Below, piece by piece: positions 17,611-26,610 of a stretch of DNA of 64,000 nt (position 1 is its first letter; each line of letters begins with the position of its first letter). Source of the stretch: Vagococcus fluvialis bH819 (lineage in GTDB: Bacteria; Bacillota; Bacilli; Lactobacillales; Vagococcaceae); assembly GCF_900163795.1 (NCBI RefSeq), contig NZ_FWFD01000008.1, forward strand, positions 62,001 through 126,000. Direction: 5' to 3'. Position numbers and translations under genes: made by a program. The notes under the pieces are model-generated. The model was not told the origin of the DNA and searched no databases. It worked only from the letters and a program-made list of their open reading frames with translations.

Positions 17611-17656
17611 AAAAAAGACCGTCCTTTCTAATAATCAGAAAAAGATGGTCTTCTTT
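17611..17656 (-). terminator. Terminator after tRNA-Leu
   Basis: AAGACCATC/GACGGTCTT-type stem with one mismatch, about 20-base loop, and a T-run on the minus strand. Confidence 0.75.
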
Positions 17657-17667
17657 TATTCATTTTA

Positions 17668-17753
17668 TGCGAGAAAAGGGACTCGAACCCTCACAGAGAA
17701 TATTCTCTACAAGATCCTTAGTCTTGCGCGTCTGCCAATTCCGCCATTCTCGC
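17668..17753 (-). tRNA. tRNA-Leu (anticodon AAG)
   Basis: An 86-base class II tRNA on the minus strand: acceptor GCGAGAA/TTCTCGC with discriminator A, D-arm GGCGGAATTGGCAGACGC, anticodon stem CAAGA/TCTTG with loop CTAAGGA (anticodon AAG), a long variable arm GAGAATATTCTC and T-arm GGTTCGAGTCC. The 3' CCA is not encoded. It follows sprT in the same direction. Confidence 0.93.
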
Positions 17754-17801
17754 TCATTCGTTCTTTTATAAAAACAAATCTAGACAAACTATAACGATTT
17801 A

Positions 17802-18251
17802 TCACTCATTTGTCAAATGCTTTAAAGAACCACCACATTGACAACTATATTTTTTAATATCTATTCTGCGTCTGCGTTTTATCAATCCTCGGCATTTTTG
17901 ACACTCATAATATTGATAGCTAATCTCTTTATTCTCAACCACACTTTTAACAAATCGACTTCCGCCTGTTTTTTTCAACAATTCTTTAAACTCTCGGTCT
18001 TTATGTTGATAGCCCTTATTTTCAAGATGTAAATGATAATGGCATAATTCATGCTTAATAACACCCACCAACTCTTCTTGTCCATGTTTTTCTAACACAA
18101 GAGGATTAAAATCTAACTGGTGGCTAGATAAATGATATCTGCCACCAGTTGTTTTTAATCGTTTATTAAATGTTGCTTGATGAATGAATGGTTTATTAAA
18201 AAATTGAAGCGAAATTATCTCCACTAATTCTTGCAATTCATCATTTGTCAT
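17802..18251 (-). CDS. SprT-like zinc metalloprotein
   Basis: 149 residues. The HELCHYHLH motif near 66-74 gives the HExxH zinc-metalloprotease-like site, and a C-terminal zinc-ribbon pattern is seen (CQKC near 118 and CQCGG near 138). Members of this family (Bacillus YdcK) have no proven substrate in bacteria. It starts 2 bases after the tex stop, in the same probable operon. Confidence 0.88.
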   Translation of the reverse strand: MTNDELQELVEIISLQFFNKPFIHQATFNKRLKTTGGRYHLSSHQLDFNPLVLEKHGQEELVGVIKHELCHYHLHLENKGYQHKDREFKELLKKTGGSRFVKSVVENKEISYQYYECQKCRGLIKRRRRIDIKKYSCQCGGSLKHLTNE

Positions 18252-18253
18252 CC

Positions 18254-20440
18254 TTAACCTTCAATCTTATTTTGAGCAATTGGGATCATTGAAAGTGCGA
18301 TTCTTTTCTTCTTAAGATCAATAGAATCTACCCACACCGTCACCACATCACCAACTGCCACAGCATCAGTCGGATGTTTGATAAATTTATTACTTAACTT
18401 AGAAATATGAACCATACCATCCTGTTTCACACCAATATCAACAAAGGCACCAAAATCCACTACATTACGAACGGTTCCTTGAAGTTCCATGCCAGCTTTT
18501 AAATCTTCCATACTTAAAACATCTTGTCTTAAAAGTGGTGCAGGCATCTCATCTCTCATATCCCGTCCTGGTTGCAGTAATGCTTTTAAAACATCTTCTA
18601 ATGTTTCTTTACCAACTTCAAGTGATTGGCTTAATGTTGAAATGGATATTTTTTCTAAAATTTGCTTAGACTCAGCTGTTCCTAGAGCTTCTAAAGAAAC
18701 ACCCGCTTCTTTTAGCAATTCTTTAACAGTTTTATAACTTTCAGGGTGGATACCAGTATTATCTAAAATGTTTTTCCCATTTGGGATTCTTAAGAACCCA
18801 ACGGCTTGTTCATATGCTTTAGGTCCTAATCTTGGAACCTTTTTAAGTTCTGTGCGACTATTAAAAATACCATTTTCTTCTCTGAATAAAACCACATTTT
18901 TGGCAGTTGTTTTATTTAAGCCAGAAACATGTTGTAATAGCTGTGCACTAGCTGTATTAACATTCACTCCAACTTGGTTGACTGCCGTTTCAACCACAAA
19001 ATCCAGCTGTTCAGTTAAGCGTTTTTGAGCCACATCATGTTGATATTGACCGACACCAACTGCTTTAGGATCAATCTTGACTAACTCTGCCAAAGGATCT
19101 TGTAAACGTCTAGCAATACTAGCTGCACTCCGTTCTTCAACTTGTAGATCAGGAAATTCTTCACGAGCAATCGCACTTGCCGAATAAACTGAGGCGCCAG
19201 CTTCATTGACAATCACATAGAAAACTTCACGTTTGAGTTGTTTTAAATTCTCAGAAACAAAAACTTCAGACTCACGACTAGCTGTCCCATTTCCAATAGC
19301 AATCATCTCAACTTTATATTCTTCAATAAAAGAAATTAATTCTTTAGGCGCTTCACTTCTTTTGGCTTGTGAAGCAGGTTTATGAGGATAAATTACTTTA
19401 ACTGCTAATAATTTTCCAGTAGCATCTACAACAGCTAACTTGCAACCTGTACGATAAGCAGGGTCAAATCCTAAAACAACTTTTCCTTTTAATGGTGATT
19501 GCAATAGAAGATTTCTTAAATTTTCCCCAAAAATAGAGATAGCTTGCTCATCTGCTTTTTCTGTTAATTCCCCACGAATTTCACGCTCAATCGACGGTCC
19601 TATAAATCGTTTATAGCTATCTTCATAAGCTAAACGAATATATTTTGTTGCTGAACTTGTCTCACTTTTTATAATTTTTTTATCTAAATAATTAAATACT
19701 CGAGCTTCTTTTATAGAAAGACTAACCTTAATGACACCCTCTTTTTCACCACGATTAGCTGCTAGCACGCGATGTGAAGCTATTTTTTTCACAGGCTCAG
19801 AGAAATTATAATACATTTCGTAGACAGCCGTTTCATCTAAAGAGACATCCTTTTCTGTTGTTTCAAAAATACCATTTTGCCATACAAAATCACGTAACCA
19901 CGCTCTATAAATTGGTTCATCACTAATCATTTCAGCAATAATTTCATGTGCACCAGCTAAAACATCCTTTACTTCTGATAGCTCATTTTCTGGATTAATG
20001 AAAGTTGCAGCTTTAGCCTCCACATCTTCATTTTCTGGAAATTCTAATAACCATACAGCAAAAGGTTCTAAACCATTTTCTTTAGCAATTGTTGCTTTTG
20101 TTCTTCTTTTTTGTTTATAAGGACGATATAGATCCTCTACTTGTTGCATTTTTTCAGATGCATTAATTTTCTTTTCTAATTCAGGTGTTAACTTGCCTTG
20201 TTCTTCAATAATTCTTAAAACTTCTTCTTTTCTTTTTACTAATCCTTGGATATAGGCGAAACGCTCTTCAATTTCTCTAATAGCAACTTCATCTAAGCTT
20301 CCTGTCATTTCTTTACGATATCTCGCAATAAAGGGAACGGTATTTCCTTCTTCTAAAAGCTTTAAAACTGTTTTAAGTTGTGTATTTTTATAACTATTTA
20401 ATTCTTGTTCTAGTAATTTAAAAGCTTGTTGTTCTTGCAT
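18254..20440 (-). CDS. tex: Tex family RNA-binding transcription accessory protein
   Basis: 728 residues, the full Tex length. Order seen: N-terminal helical Tex-N domain with FIARYRKEMTGSLDE, the YqgF/RNase H-like domain (VLGFDPAYRTGCKLAVVD), a helix-hairpin-helix region (VGVNVNTAS, LNKTTAKNVV) and a C-terminal S1 domain (about 645-715, MELQGTVRNVVDFGAFVDIG). Tex contacts RNA and the transcription machinery. It is followed by sprT and preceded by a coiled-coil gene with a 3-base gap. Confidence 0.96.
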   Translation of the reverse strand: MQEQQAFKLLEQELNSYKNTQLKTVLKLLEEGNTVPFIARYRKEMTGSLDEVAIREIEERFAYIQGLVKRKEEVLRIIEEQGKLTPELEKKINASEKMQQVEDLYRPYKQKRRTKATIAKENGLEPFAVWLLEFPENEDVEAKAATFINPENELSEVKDVLAGAHEIIAEMISDEPIYRAWLRDFVWQNGIFETTEKDVSLDETAVYEMYYNFSEPVKKIASHRVLAANRGEKEGVIKVSLSIKEARVFNYLDKKIIKSETSSATKYIRLAYEDSYKRFIGPSIEREIRGELTEKADEQAISIFGENLRNLLLQSPLKGKVVLGFDPAYRTGCKLAVVDATGKLLAVKVIYPHKPASQAKRSEAPKELISFIEEYKVEMIAIGNGTASRESEVFVSENLKQLKREVFYVIVNEAGASVYSASAIAREEFPDLQVEERSAASIARRLQDPLAELVKIDPKAVGVGQYQHDVAQKRLTEQLDFVVETAVNQVGVNVNTASAQLLQHVSGLNKTTAKNVVLFREENGIFNSRTELKKVPRLGPKAYEQAVGFLRIPNGKNILDNTGIHPESYKTVKELLKEAGVSLEALGTAESKQILEKISISTLSQSLEVGKETLEDVLKALLQPGRDMRDEMPAPLLRQDVLSMEDLKAGMELQGTVRNVVDFGAFVDIGVKQDGMVHISKLSNKFIKHPTDAVAVGDVVTVWVDSIDLKKKRIALSMIPIAQNKIEG

Positions 20441-20443
20441 ATT

Positions 20444-22642
20444 TTACTGCTTCCCCTCATTAAAAAAATATTTATCAATGTAATAAGATACCCTTAAGTA
20501 ATAAGTATCTAAATATGTCGATAATTCACTATACCCTTTTAAAAGGTTTAACGTCGACTTATCCATGGTAACATATTTTTTATTGAAAATTGATTTTTTT
20601 ACTTCATATTCAAGATCTTCTTGGAAATCATCCACATCTTCAATAAAAGGTGCACACCACTCTAAAAAGGCCGTATTTTTATCAATATCATCCATTATAA
20701 AAACTTGATCCCATCTGAATGTTAAAAATTTAAATGCCATAATGTATTTTTTATATTCCGAAGATTTAATCCTTACATCTGTATAATCATCTGTATCAAA
20801 AGAACTTAGATACTCTTGAATTTTAACTTCATCTTTTACTTGATCTTTTTTTCTAATGTTAATTAATTCTTCTGTCACTACATCTTCCACATATGGATCT
20901 GCTTCGTAGGTAAAATATTCATAATCATAATCATAGTCATATTCGTAATCATAGTCTTCTTCTTCGATGACTGCTTGCACTTTTTGAGTATCCTTTTTCG
21001 GTGCTTCTTTCACGGTTCTATCATCTCGACCAGTTTTTCCTATGTCAGTTACCACTCGTTCTTCTAGCTTAGTAATTTGTGTGTTTAGTAAGTGAATTTC
21101 TTGACGGTAAGAGTATGCTTCATTATTAAGTTCTGTAAATTTCATTTCTAGCGTTTCATATTTATCTTCCCAGTCTTCGATATTGGCAAATTTTGCTTGT
21201 TTTATTTCAAGATTTTCTATTTTTTCTTTTAGTAAATCGTTAGTGACTTGAATATTTTTGACTTGGATATTTTTTTGAAGAAGCTCTTCTTCTAATTCTT
21301 TATATTTCTCTTGATTTTCCTGTTTAGTCAGTTCATAATTTTTGATTTTTTTATCATACTGAATGATTTTTTTATCTTTTTCTTCACGGTTTAATCTTTC
21401 TTGAGCTAATTTTTGATTCACTTCTTTTAGTTCAATCATAACTTTTTGATGTTCATTTTTTTCCAGTTTTATCTGTTTTTCAGATTCTTTTAGATTATCT
21501 TCTAAATAGCCATGGTCTTCTCTTGCTTTACCAATTAAATTTTCTTGATTTGCTTGTAACTTTTCTAGTGATTCATTCAATCGTTTATTAGTATTTTCAT
21601 ATTGCTGAACCACTCTTTGTGTGTCCGAAAGTTCTGTTTTCAATGCCATTTTTTCTTTAAATATTTCTTTTAGCTTTGTTTCCACCTGAGACATTTGAGC
21701 CAAACGATTTGTATCTAACTTATTTTGTTTTAACATCTCATTAAGTTTTAGATTCGCTTTATCTAATTGCACATTCATTTCAGCATTGATATTGTCTTTA
21801 GTGGTTAGTGCTTGAATTTTTCTGGCATAGTCTTTAATTTCATTGTTTAACTTATCAATTTGACCTTCTTTTTGGTTTATCAAAGTGGTTACTTCTTTTA
21901 GCTTCATCTCGTATGTCAATGTATGGTGACTACTAACTTCTCTTAACTGATTATTCTCTTCCATTAATCTTTGTTCTTTCACTCTAAACGCTTCAACTTG
22001 TTGCTCATAAGCTGATATTTTTTTTTGGAGGTTATTAATATCCGTTAAAAGTGTTTTTTCAGTGGAAAGCATTTTAGCATCGATACTTTTTTCCATATTA
22101 TCAAGACTTTGTAAAAAGTTCTCTTGTTGTTCAACCTCTAGAGTCATTTGTTTGATAAGATCATCTTGTTCTTTTAGTCGCTCCTCATAATTCGTAGATA
22201 ACGACGGTAACGTTTCTGTTTCTTCAATTTCATTTAAATACGATCCTAAGACTTGTTCACCAACTATCTTTTTTGTTACCTTTTCCAAACATTCATTTAA
22301 AATATTGATTGCTGTAAAAATAAGATTTCTAATTTCAGTGCTAGATAAGTCCTCGATTACTTTAAACGTTATAAAAAATTTCGTTGTATTGTCTTCTTTA
22401 ATTTGAATAAAAGCTCGATTAATAGGATAAGCCTCTAAGACTCTCTCCCACTCTTTTACAGTGACACGCCCAACAATTGACACATATGTTTCTTCTAAAA
22501 ATTCATTTTTCCAACTAAGCTCTAATTGATTAAATGTTCCTTTTTCTTGATTTTTAGGTATTATTAACAGGCTTCGATCATTATTTTTTACTCTCTCTTT
22601 TTTAAAGATACGATAATTTATATTAAACTGATTCATTTCCAT
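20444..22642 (-). CDS. Large unrecognised coiled-coil protein with an acidic-tyrosine patch
   Basis: 732 residues with no membrane segment or signal peptide. Residues 1 to about 130 look like a small alpha/beta domain; about 155-540 are long heptad-type coiled coil very rich in E, K, Q and L; residues about 555-577 consist almost only of D, E and Y (DYDYEYDYDYDYEY); the last 130 form a compact aromatic-rich domain (SSEYKKYIMAFKFLTFRWDQ). I do not recognise the family. Its position between a phosphatase and tex, with gaps of 30 and 3 bases, implies co-transcription. Ribosome site GAGAGGG precedes the ATG. Confidence 0.85.
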   Translation of the reverse strand: MEMNQFNINYRIFKKERVKNNDRSLLIIPKNQEKGTFNQLELSWKNEFLEETYVSIVGRVTVKEWERVLEAYPINRAFIQIKEDNTTKFFITFKVIEDLSSTEIRNLIFTAINILNECLEKVTKKIVGEQVLGSYLNEIEETETLPSLSTNYEERLKEQDDLIKQMTLEVEQQENFLQSLDNMEKSIDAKMLSTEKTLLTDINNLQKKISAYEQQVEAFRVKEQRLMEENNQLREVSSHHTLTYEMKLKEVTTLINQKEGQIDKLNNEIKDYARKIQALTTKDNINAEMNVQLDKANLKLNEMLKQNKLDTNRLAQMSQVETKLKEIFKEKMALKTELSDTQRVVQQYENTNKRLNESLEKLQANQENLIGKAREDHGYLEDNLKESEKQIKLEKNEHQKVMIELKEVNQKLAQERLNREEKDKKIIQYDKKIKNYELTKQENQEKYKELEEELLQKNIQVKNIQVTNDLLKEKIENLEIKQAKFANIEDWEDKYETLEMKFTELNNEAYSYRQEIHLLNTQITKLEERVVTDIGKTGRDDRTVKEAPKKDTQKVQAVIEEEDYDYEYDYDYDYEYFTYEADPYVEDVVTEELINIRKKDQVKDEVKIQEYLSSFDTDDYTDVRIKSSEYKKYIMAFKFLTFRWDQVFIMDDIDKNTAFLEWCAPFIEDVDDFQEDLEYEVKKSIFNKKYVTMDKSTLNLLKGYSELSTYLDTYYLRVSYYIDKYFFNEGKQ

Positions 22643-22672
22643 TTTATATCCCTCTCTTTTATAACAGTTCTT

Positions 22673-23404
22673 CTAAAATTTGGGTTCCCATTTTTGACTA
22701 TTAAAATATTCAATGTCTTGAATTATTTTTTTATCACTAAAAATCACACCATGGATAGAACCTCCGTATACACCACCGCCATCTATGCCAATTTTATCAT
22801 CAAATAACCATAGACTTGTTTGACTATTATCTTTATACAAATAACTCGTTGGTGTATGTCCAAAAACAATCTTCTTATTTGTTTTATTTGGTAAACGGTG
22901 AAATGGTTCTCTAATCCATAAACAGTCTCTTTCAGATGTGTCTTGCCAATCCTTTAATAACAAGTTAACTCCCGCATGAACACACACATAATCTCTCCAT
23001 TCAAAATAATAAGGAAGTGATTCTAAAAAGATAAGCAGTTTTTTATATCTCGTTTGAATCATCATTGAGATCTCTGTAGGTGAGTATTCTTCAAGTGCTC
23101 CTTCGTGTAATAAGCTTTCAATAGTTTCCCCGCCGCCATTTAAAAGATAGTTTGGATATCTTTTTTCAGGATCTTTTAAAAAATCCAAAAACAGTTGTTC
23201 GTGATTACCCCTTAAGTAAACAGCCCTTTTATTTTTCACTAATTCACTACCTAAAAACAAACATTCTTTAGATTTTTTCCCACGATCTAATAAATCACCT
23301 ATTAAAACTAATTGATGTAAATTTTCGTCCACATGATTTAGTAGTGATTTAAACAATTCATATTCTCCGTGTATATCACTTATAACAAATAAATATTTTC
23401 TCAT
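22673..23404 (-). CDS. Calcineurin-like metallophosphoesterase
   Basis: 243 residues. The PPP-type metal motifs are all present: SDIHGEY at 9-15, GDLLDRG near 36-42, RGNHEQ near 65-70, and later VCVHAGVN and FGHTPTS. The closest families are bacterial Ser/Thr phosphatases and symmetrical dinucleoside tetraphosphatases (PrpE/ApaH-like); these cannot be separated here. It is the first gene of the operon running through the coiled-coil gene, tex and sprT. Confidence 0.88.
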   Translation of the reverse strand: MRKYLFVISDIHGEYELFKSLLNHVDENLHQLVLIGDLLDRGKKSKECLFLGSELVKNKRAVYLRGNHEQLFLDFLKDPEKRYPNYLLNGGGETIESLLHEGALEEYSPTEISMMIQTRYKKLLIFLESLPYYFEWRDYVCVHAGVNLLLKDWQDTSERDCLWIREPFHRLPNKTNKKIVFGHTPTSYLYKDNSQTSLWLFDDKIGIDGGGVYGGSIHGVIFSDKKIIQDIEYFNSQKWEPKF

Positions 23405-23421
23405 TTATATCCCTCCTAAAT

Positions 23422-23495
23422 AAAAAAAGGCTGACTTAAAAGCATCAACCTCTTCATGTCATATAAACTTACTTCTGAGTTCGAGTCAGAAAAAA
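23422..23495 (-). terminator. Probable terminator of the DUF1149 gene
   Basis: On the minus strand CTGACT pairs with AGTCAG around a long loop, followed by seven T. The 3' half is similar to the terminator at 25886-25927. Confidence 0.5.
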
Positions 23496-23528
23496 TCAAC
23501 TATTTTTTTAAGTAGATCGTTCAGAAAA

Positions 23529-23912
23529 TTACTCTTGTGAGAAGTTTAATTGAACACCAGGCGCATCTAATGCTATTTCAGTTAACTCAAATGCCATACG
23601 TTCAATCAAGACAAACAAAGGTCTCACAAGCTCATTAACTTCTTCTGATGATAGATCCTCAATTTTTTCTATCTTTTGATCTACTACTTGTACAAATTGG
23701 GCAACATCGCCAGATAAAATAACTTTATCTAAAACAATTTTAAACTCAATTCGTAAGCCTAAAACCGAATTTTTTTGTGCATCAATATTCATTTCTTCTT
23801 TAATTTCAAAAGGATTCAAGCTGACATTAATAGCTGTTTCTTCTGTATGATCTTCTGGTAAAGCATCATAGTGAAATCCTTGAACAAATTCTTGCTGTCT
23901 AATTAATTCCAT
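23529..23912 (-). CDS. DUF1149 family protein
   Basis: 127 residues, soluble, acidic. The sequence (MELIRQQEFVQGFHYD, later ERMAFELTEIALDAPGV) matches my memory of DUF1149, a SecB-fold-like protein confined to Lactobacillales; function unknown. The ATG at 23912 is chosen because AAAGAGG lies 8 bases upstream; the longer frame begins at a TTG inside that ribosome site. Confidence 0.8.
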   Translation of the reverse strand: MELIRQQEFVQGFHYDALPEDHTEETAINVSLNPFEIKEEMNIDAQKNSVLGLRIEFKIVLDKVILSGDVAQFVQVVDQKIEKIEDLSSEEVNELVRPLFVLIERMAFELTEIALDAPGVQLNFSQE

Positions 23913-24349
23913 AAAAGTTACCTCTTTCAACTTCTTCTTTTATATTTTATAGTTTTTGTTTCTCCACTTCTATTTTACAATAAAACCGTCTTAAAAGAAA
24001 TCTAAAATTACAAACTCCTTTTAGTATGATCATTATGTTATATTTTATATTCATTATTAAAATAAGTACCTTTATTATTAATTATGCTTTGTTTTGAATA
24101 CATGCCTTGATATATAACAACTTTAACCCGTTTCATCTAGTGAATATTTACATACTAAACATTTATTATATATATAATAAGCTATGTGTTTTGTCTATTA
24201 TTAGTTTTTTAAAATTATTTTTGTTATTTAAACATACTTTTATCTCTTTTATTAACTATTTTTACAAAAAAAAGATACTATCAAAGAAAAAAATTCCTTA
24301 ATAGCATCCAAAAAATATATCTATTTAAGCCATCTATCATTACTATTTC
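23913..24349. other. AT-rich intergenic region
   Basis: 437 bases without a supported gene. It contains the lepB terminator at its right end and an 18-base AT palindrome at 24163-24180. A 64-codon frame on the plus strand and a 32-codon frame on the minus strand lack ribosome sites and have the composition of random AT-rich DNA. Confidence 0.5.
24266..24308 (-). terminator. Terminator of the signal peptidase gene
   Basis: GATGCTAT/ATAGTATC stem (one G-T pair) around about 19 bases, followed by eight T on the minus strand, 40 bases after the stop. Confidence 0.75.
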
Positions 24350-25159
24350 TTAGTGAATGGGTCTAGCATTTTTTATTGGAAAAATACTCATTTTGACAAT
24401 TCCCTTAATTTCATCCTCATTATACAAGCCATTTTGCCTACTATCTGTTACATTTTGTCGATTATCGCCTAGAAGAAAGTACTTTCTCTCTGGGATATTT
24501 TTGGTTCCTTTTTTTAGACCAACAATGTGCTCTGTATCAAAATTAGATGTGTAAACTTTTTTTGAATTTTTCTTTTCGTATTTAAAATTAATAAAATTAG
24601 CTTTCAAGTAATCTTCTTCATACGTAGAATGATTAACTGATAAAACATCATCTTTCATTTGAATAGTATCACCTGGCATACCGATTACGCGAAGGACATC
24701 TTTTTTTCCATCTCTATTAATTATCACAACATCAAAACGACTGAAGGAAGAACTTTTTTGATACAGCAATGTTTCTCCAGAGGCTACTTGCTCTGTCATG
24801 CTTTTGCTCGAAGTAGTATAGCGGTCATACTTAAATATAATAATTCCTGATACACTTAAAATAATAACTAATAACAGTCCCACAACTAAATTAAAAGTAG
24901 AATACTTAATACTCCATTTTTTTTTGGCTTTTTGCTTATTTCCTAACGCCTTCTTTAAAGCTTGCTTTTCTTCAATTTCATTAAACATTCTTTGTAGATC
25001 ACTATCTATTGAAGTAACATGTTGTTGTTTTTTCTTTTTCTTTTTTTTGCCATCATTTTTCTTTTTAGGAAAATTTCGGTTAGATAAAACATCCCAAACT
25101 GGATTAGTATTCATATCCATTTCTGGTAAATAATTTTCTTTTTTTCCTTTTTTTGTCAA
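24350..25159 (-). CDS. Signal peptidase I homologue lacking the catalytic lysine
   Basis: 269 residues. A lysine-rich cytoplasmic extension (1-82, with seven consecutive K near 38-44) precedes one membrane helix (about 88-110). The S26 core follows: SKSMTEQ with the serine at 120, RVIGMPGDTI, and box E LLGDNRQNVTDSR. The residue before RVIGMPGD, which is the general-base lysine in signal peptidase I (KRVIGLPGD), is leucine 156. Serine is kept. It may be an inactive or altered paralogue, like staphylococcal SpsA in concept. It lies 23 bases after the barrel protein gene. Confidence 0.85.
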   Translation of the reverse strand: MTKKGKKENYLPEMDMNTNPVWDVLSNRNFPKKKNDGKKKKKKKQQHVTSIDSDLQRMFNEIEEKQALKKALGNKQKAKKKWSIKYSTFNLVVGLLLVIILSVSGIIIFKYDRYTTSSKSMTEQVASGETLLYQKSSSFSRFDVVIINRDGKKDVLRVIGMPGDTIQMKDDVLSVNHSTYEEDYLKANFINFKYEKKNSKKVYTSNFDTEHIVGLKKGTKNIPERKYFLLGDNRQNVTDSRQNGLYNEDEIKGIVKMSIFPIKNARPIH

Positions 25160-25182
25160 AATTAAACTCCTTTCTTTAGAAC

Positions 25183-25872
25183 TTATTCATTATCTAGTCG
25201 TTCTTTTTCTCTGTAAACATTCATTTTTTTACTAAACAAGGTGCCATTGGTTGGAGGAGTGTAGGTAATAGCGTTAGCACCTGCTTCTATCGTTTCTATG
25301 ATTGATTCATCCGTTGGTCCACCAGTTGCCATTATTGGGAAATCCGGGAAATCTTTTCTAATCAGTCTCACGATATGTGCTGTATCTTTTCCTCCACTAA
25401 CATTTAAAATTTTTACACCCGCTTCAATTTTTTCTTTAACATCAGTAAATTCAGAAGTAATGGTACCGATAATCGGGATATCAATCATCTGTGATATATC
25501 ATAAATAGTTTCTTTAGAGGTAGGTGCATTAACTACGACACCTATCGAACCATTTGCTTCTGCGAACATACTCATATTAACTGATCGATTTCCTTGTGTT
25601 AGTCCTCCACCTACACCAGAAAATACGGGAACATCTGCTGCTTCAATGATACATTTAGTGATAGTAGGATGTGGTGTAAAAGGATAGACTGCGATAACCG
25701 CGTCAGCGTCAATATTTCTTACAATAGCAATATCGGTTGAATAACAAATTGATTTAATTCGTTTGCCAAATATTTTGATTCCTGTACAATTTCTAATAAT
25801 ATTAGGGACATTTATAATATCTTTTCTTAATGGTGTTACTATTTCTGGAATTAACCGTTTTTCATTTTTCAT
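25183..25872 (-). CDS. Putative alpha/beta-barrel protein annotated as hydrolase in relatives
   Basis: 229 residues. Repeated beta-alpha units with glycine-rich loops (FSGVGGGLTQGNRS, ILNVSGGKDTAHIV, MATGGPTDESIIETIEAGANAITY) point to a phosphate-binding TIM barrel. Close relatives in lactobacilli and enterococci are simply called hydrolase; no reaction is established. The ATG at 25872 follows AGGAGAG; the longer frame upstream runs through a terminator and is not used. Confidence 0.7.
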   Translation of the reverse strand: MKNEKRLIPEIVTPLRKDIINVPNIIRNCTGIKIFGKRIKSICYSTDIAIVRNIDADAVIAVYPFTPHPTITKCIIEAADVPVFSGVGGGLTQGNRSVNMSMFAEANGSIGVVVNAPTSKETIYDISQMIDIPIIGTITSEFTDVKEKIEAGVKILNVSGGKDTAHIVRLIRKDFPDFPIMATGGPTDESIIETIEAGANAITYTPPTNGTLFSKKMNVYREKERLDNE

Positions 25873-25885
25873 AAGGCGCTCTCCT

Positions 25886-25927
25886 ATAAAAAAAGAGGCT
25901 GACTCGAATGCCAACCTCTTTAAATTT
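25886..25927 (-). terminator. Terminator after the GH73 gene
   Basis: AAAGAGG/CCTCTTT stem, 16-base loop, seven T on the minus strand. It lies only a few bases before the ribosome site of the next gene. Confidence 0.8.
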
Positions 25928-25983
25928 TTTAACATCTCTCAAAGATACAAAATAAAAAAATAACTTTTCTAGCCTATTATCTT

Positions 25984-26610
25984 TTATTTATCATACTGAT
26001 ATAACTCATATTTTTCAATCACACTAATCACTTTTGATGCGTAATCAGGGTCTGTTGCATAACCAGAGGCTTGGAGTGCTTTGGCTGCTGTTGTATAATC
26101 TGATGCTAACAACACACCTTGATATAGATAAGGATCCCAATCTACCCCATTAACAAACAATAACGTATGATCCTTCATGCAATCACTCCAGCTAGCATAT
26201 ACTTTAAAATTAGCATTAATTTCAATCCATTTACCATCTTTAAATTCTTTTGTCTTTAGTTTAACAGAATCGTCATGAGGACTAAATGACTTTATCCCAA
26301 AGAGATTATTATATTTAGCACTCAATTCACTTCTTCCCCAATCAGATTCTAAGATTGCTTGACCTAGAATAATGCTTGGTAAAATCCCATGAGCTTGATT
26401 TAACTCTTTAGCTACTGGAACGAGTTGGTTAATAAATTCTTCTTTTTCTAAAGCCATATCTTCAACTGGGACGCTCACATCATCACTAGGGGTAGTTAGC
26501 CCTCTTAAACTCAACATAAAAACAAATATTCCTATTCCTATAATAACTATACTTAAAAAAATAGGGATTTTATTTAAGCCAACTGGGGCATAATTTTTTC
26601 TTTTCGCCAT
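25984..26610 (-). CDS. Cell-wall glucosaminidase (GH73 domain), membrane-anchored
   Basis: 208 residues. One N-terminal membrane segment (about 15-35), then a GH73 mannosyl-glycoprotein endo-beta-N-acetylglucosaminidase-type domain: ILPSIILGQAILESDWGRSE contains the catalytic-type glutamate, then YNNLFGIKS and YASWSDCMKDHTLLF, and a terminal ASGYATDPDYASKV. It cleaves peptidoglycan glycan strands. It overlaps the upstream carboxypeptidase gene by one base, so the two are coupled. Confidence 0.9.
   Translation of the reverse strand: MAKRKNYAPVGLNKIPIFLSIVIIGIGIFVFMLSLRGLTTPSDDVSVPVEDMALEKEEFINQLVPVAKELNQAHGILPSIILGQAILESDWGRSELSAKYNNLFGIKSFSPHDDSVKLKTKEFKDGKWIEINANFKVYASWSDCMKDHTLLFVNGVDWDPYLYQGVLLASDYTTAAKALQASGYATDPDYASKVISVIEKYELYQYDK

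Noticed and set aside
24163-24180. Perfect 18-base AT palindrome
   Set aside because: It consists of alternating A and T with no gene or promoter context; likely low-complexity chance.
24107-24301. 64-codon plus-strand frame rich in I, L, Y, N and K
   Set aside because: No ribosome site, extreme AT composition, and it runs into the lepB terminator; it is expected by chance in this DNA.
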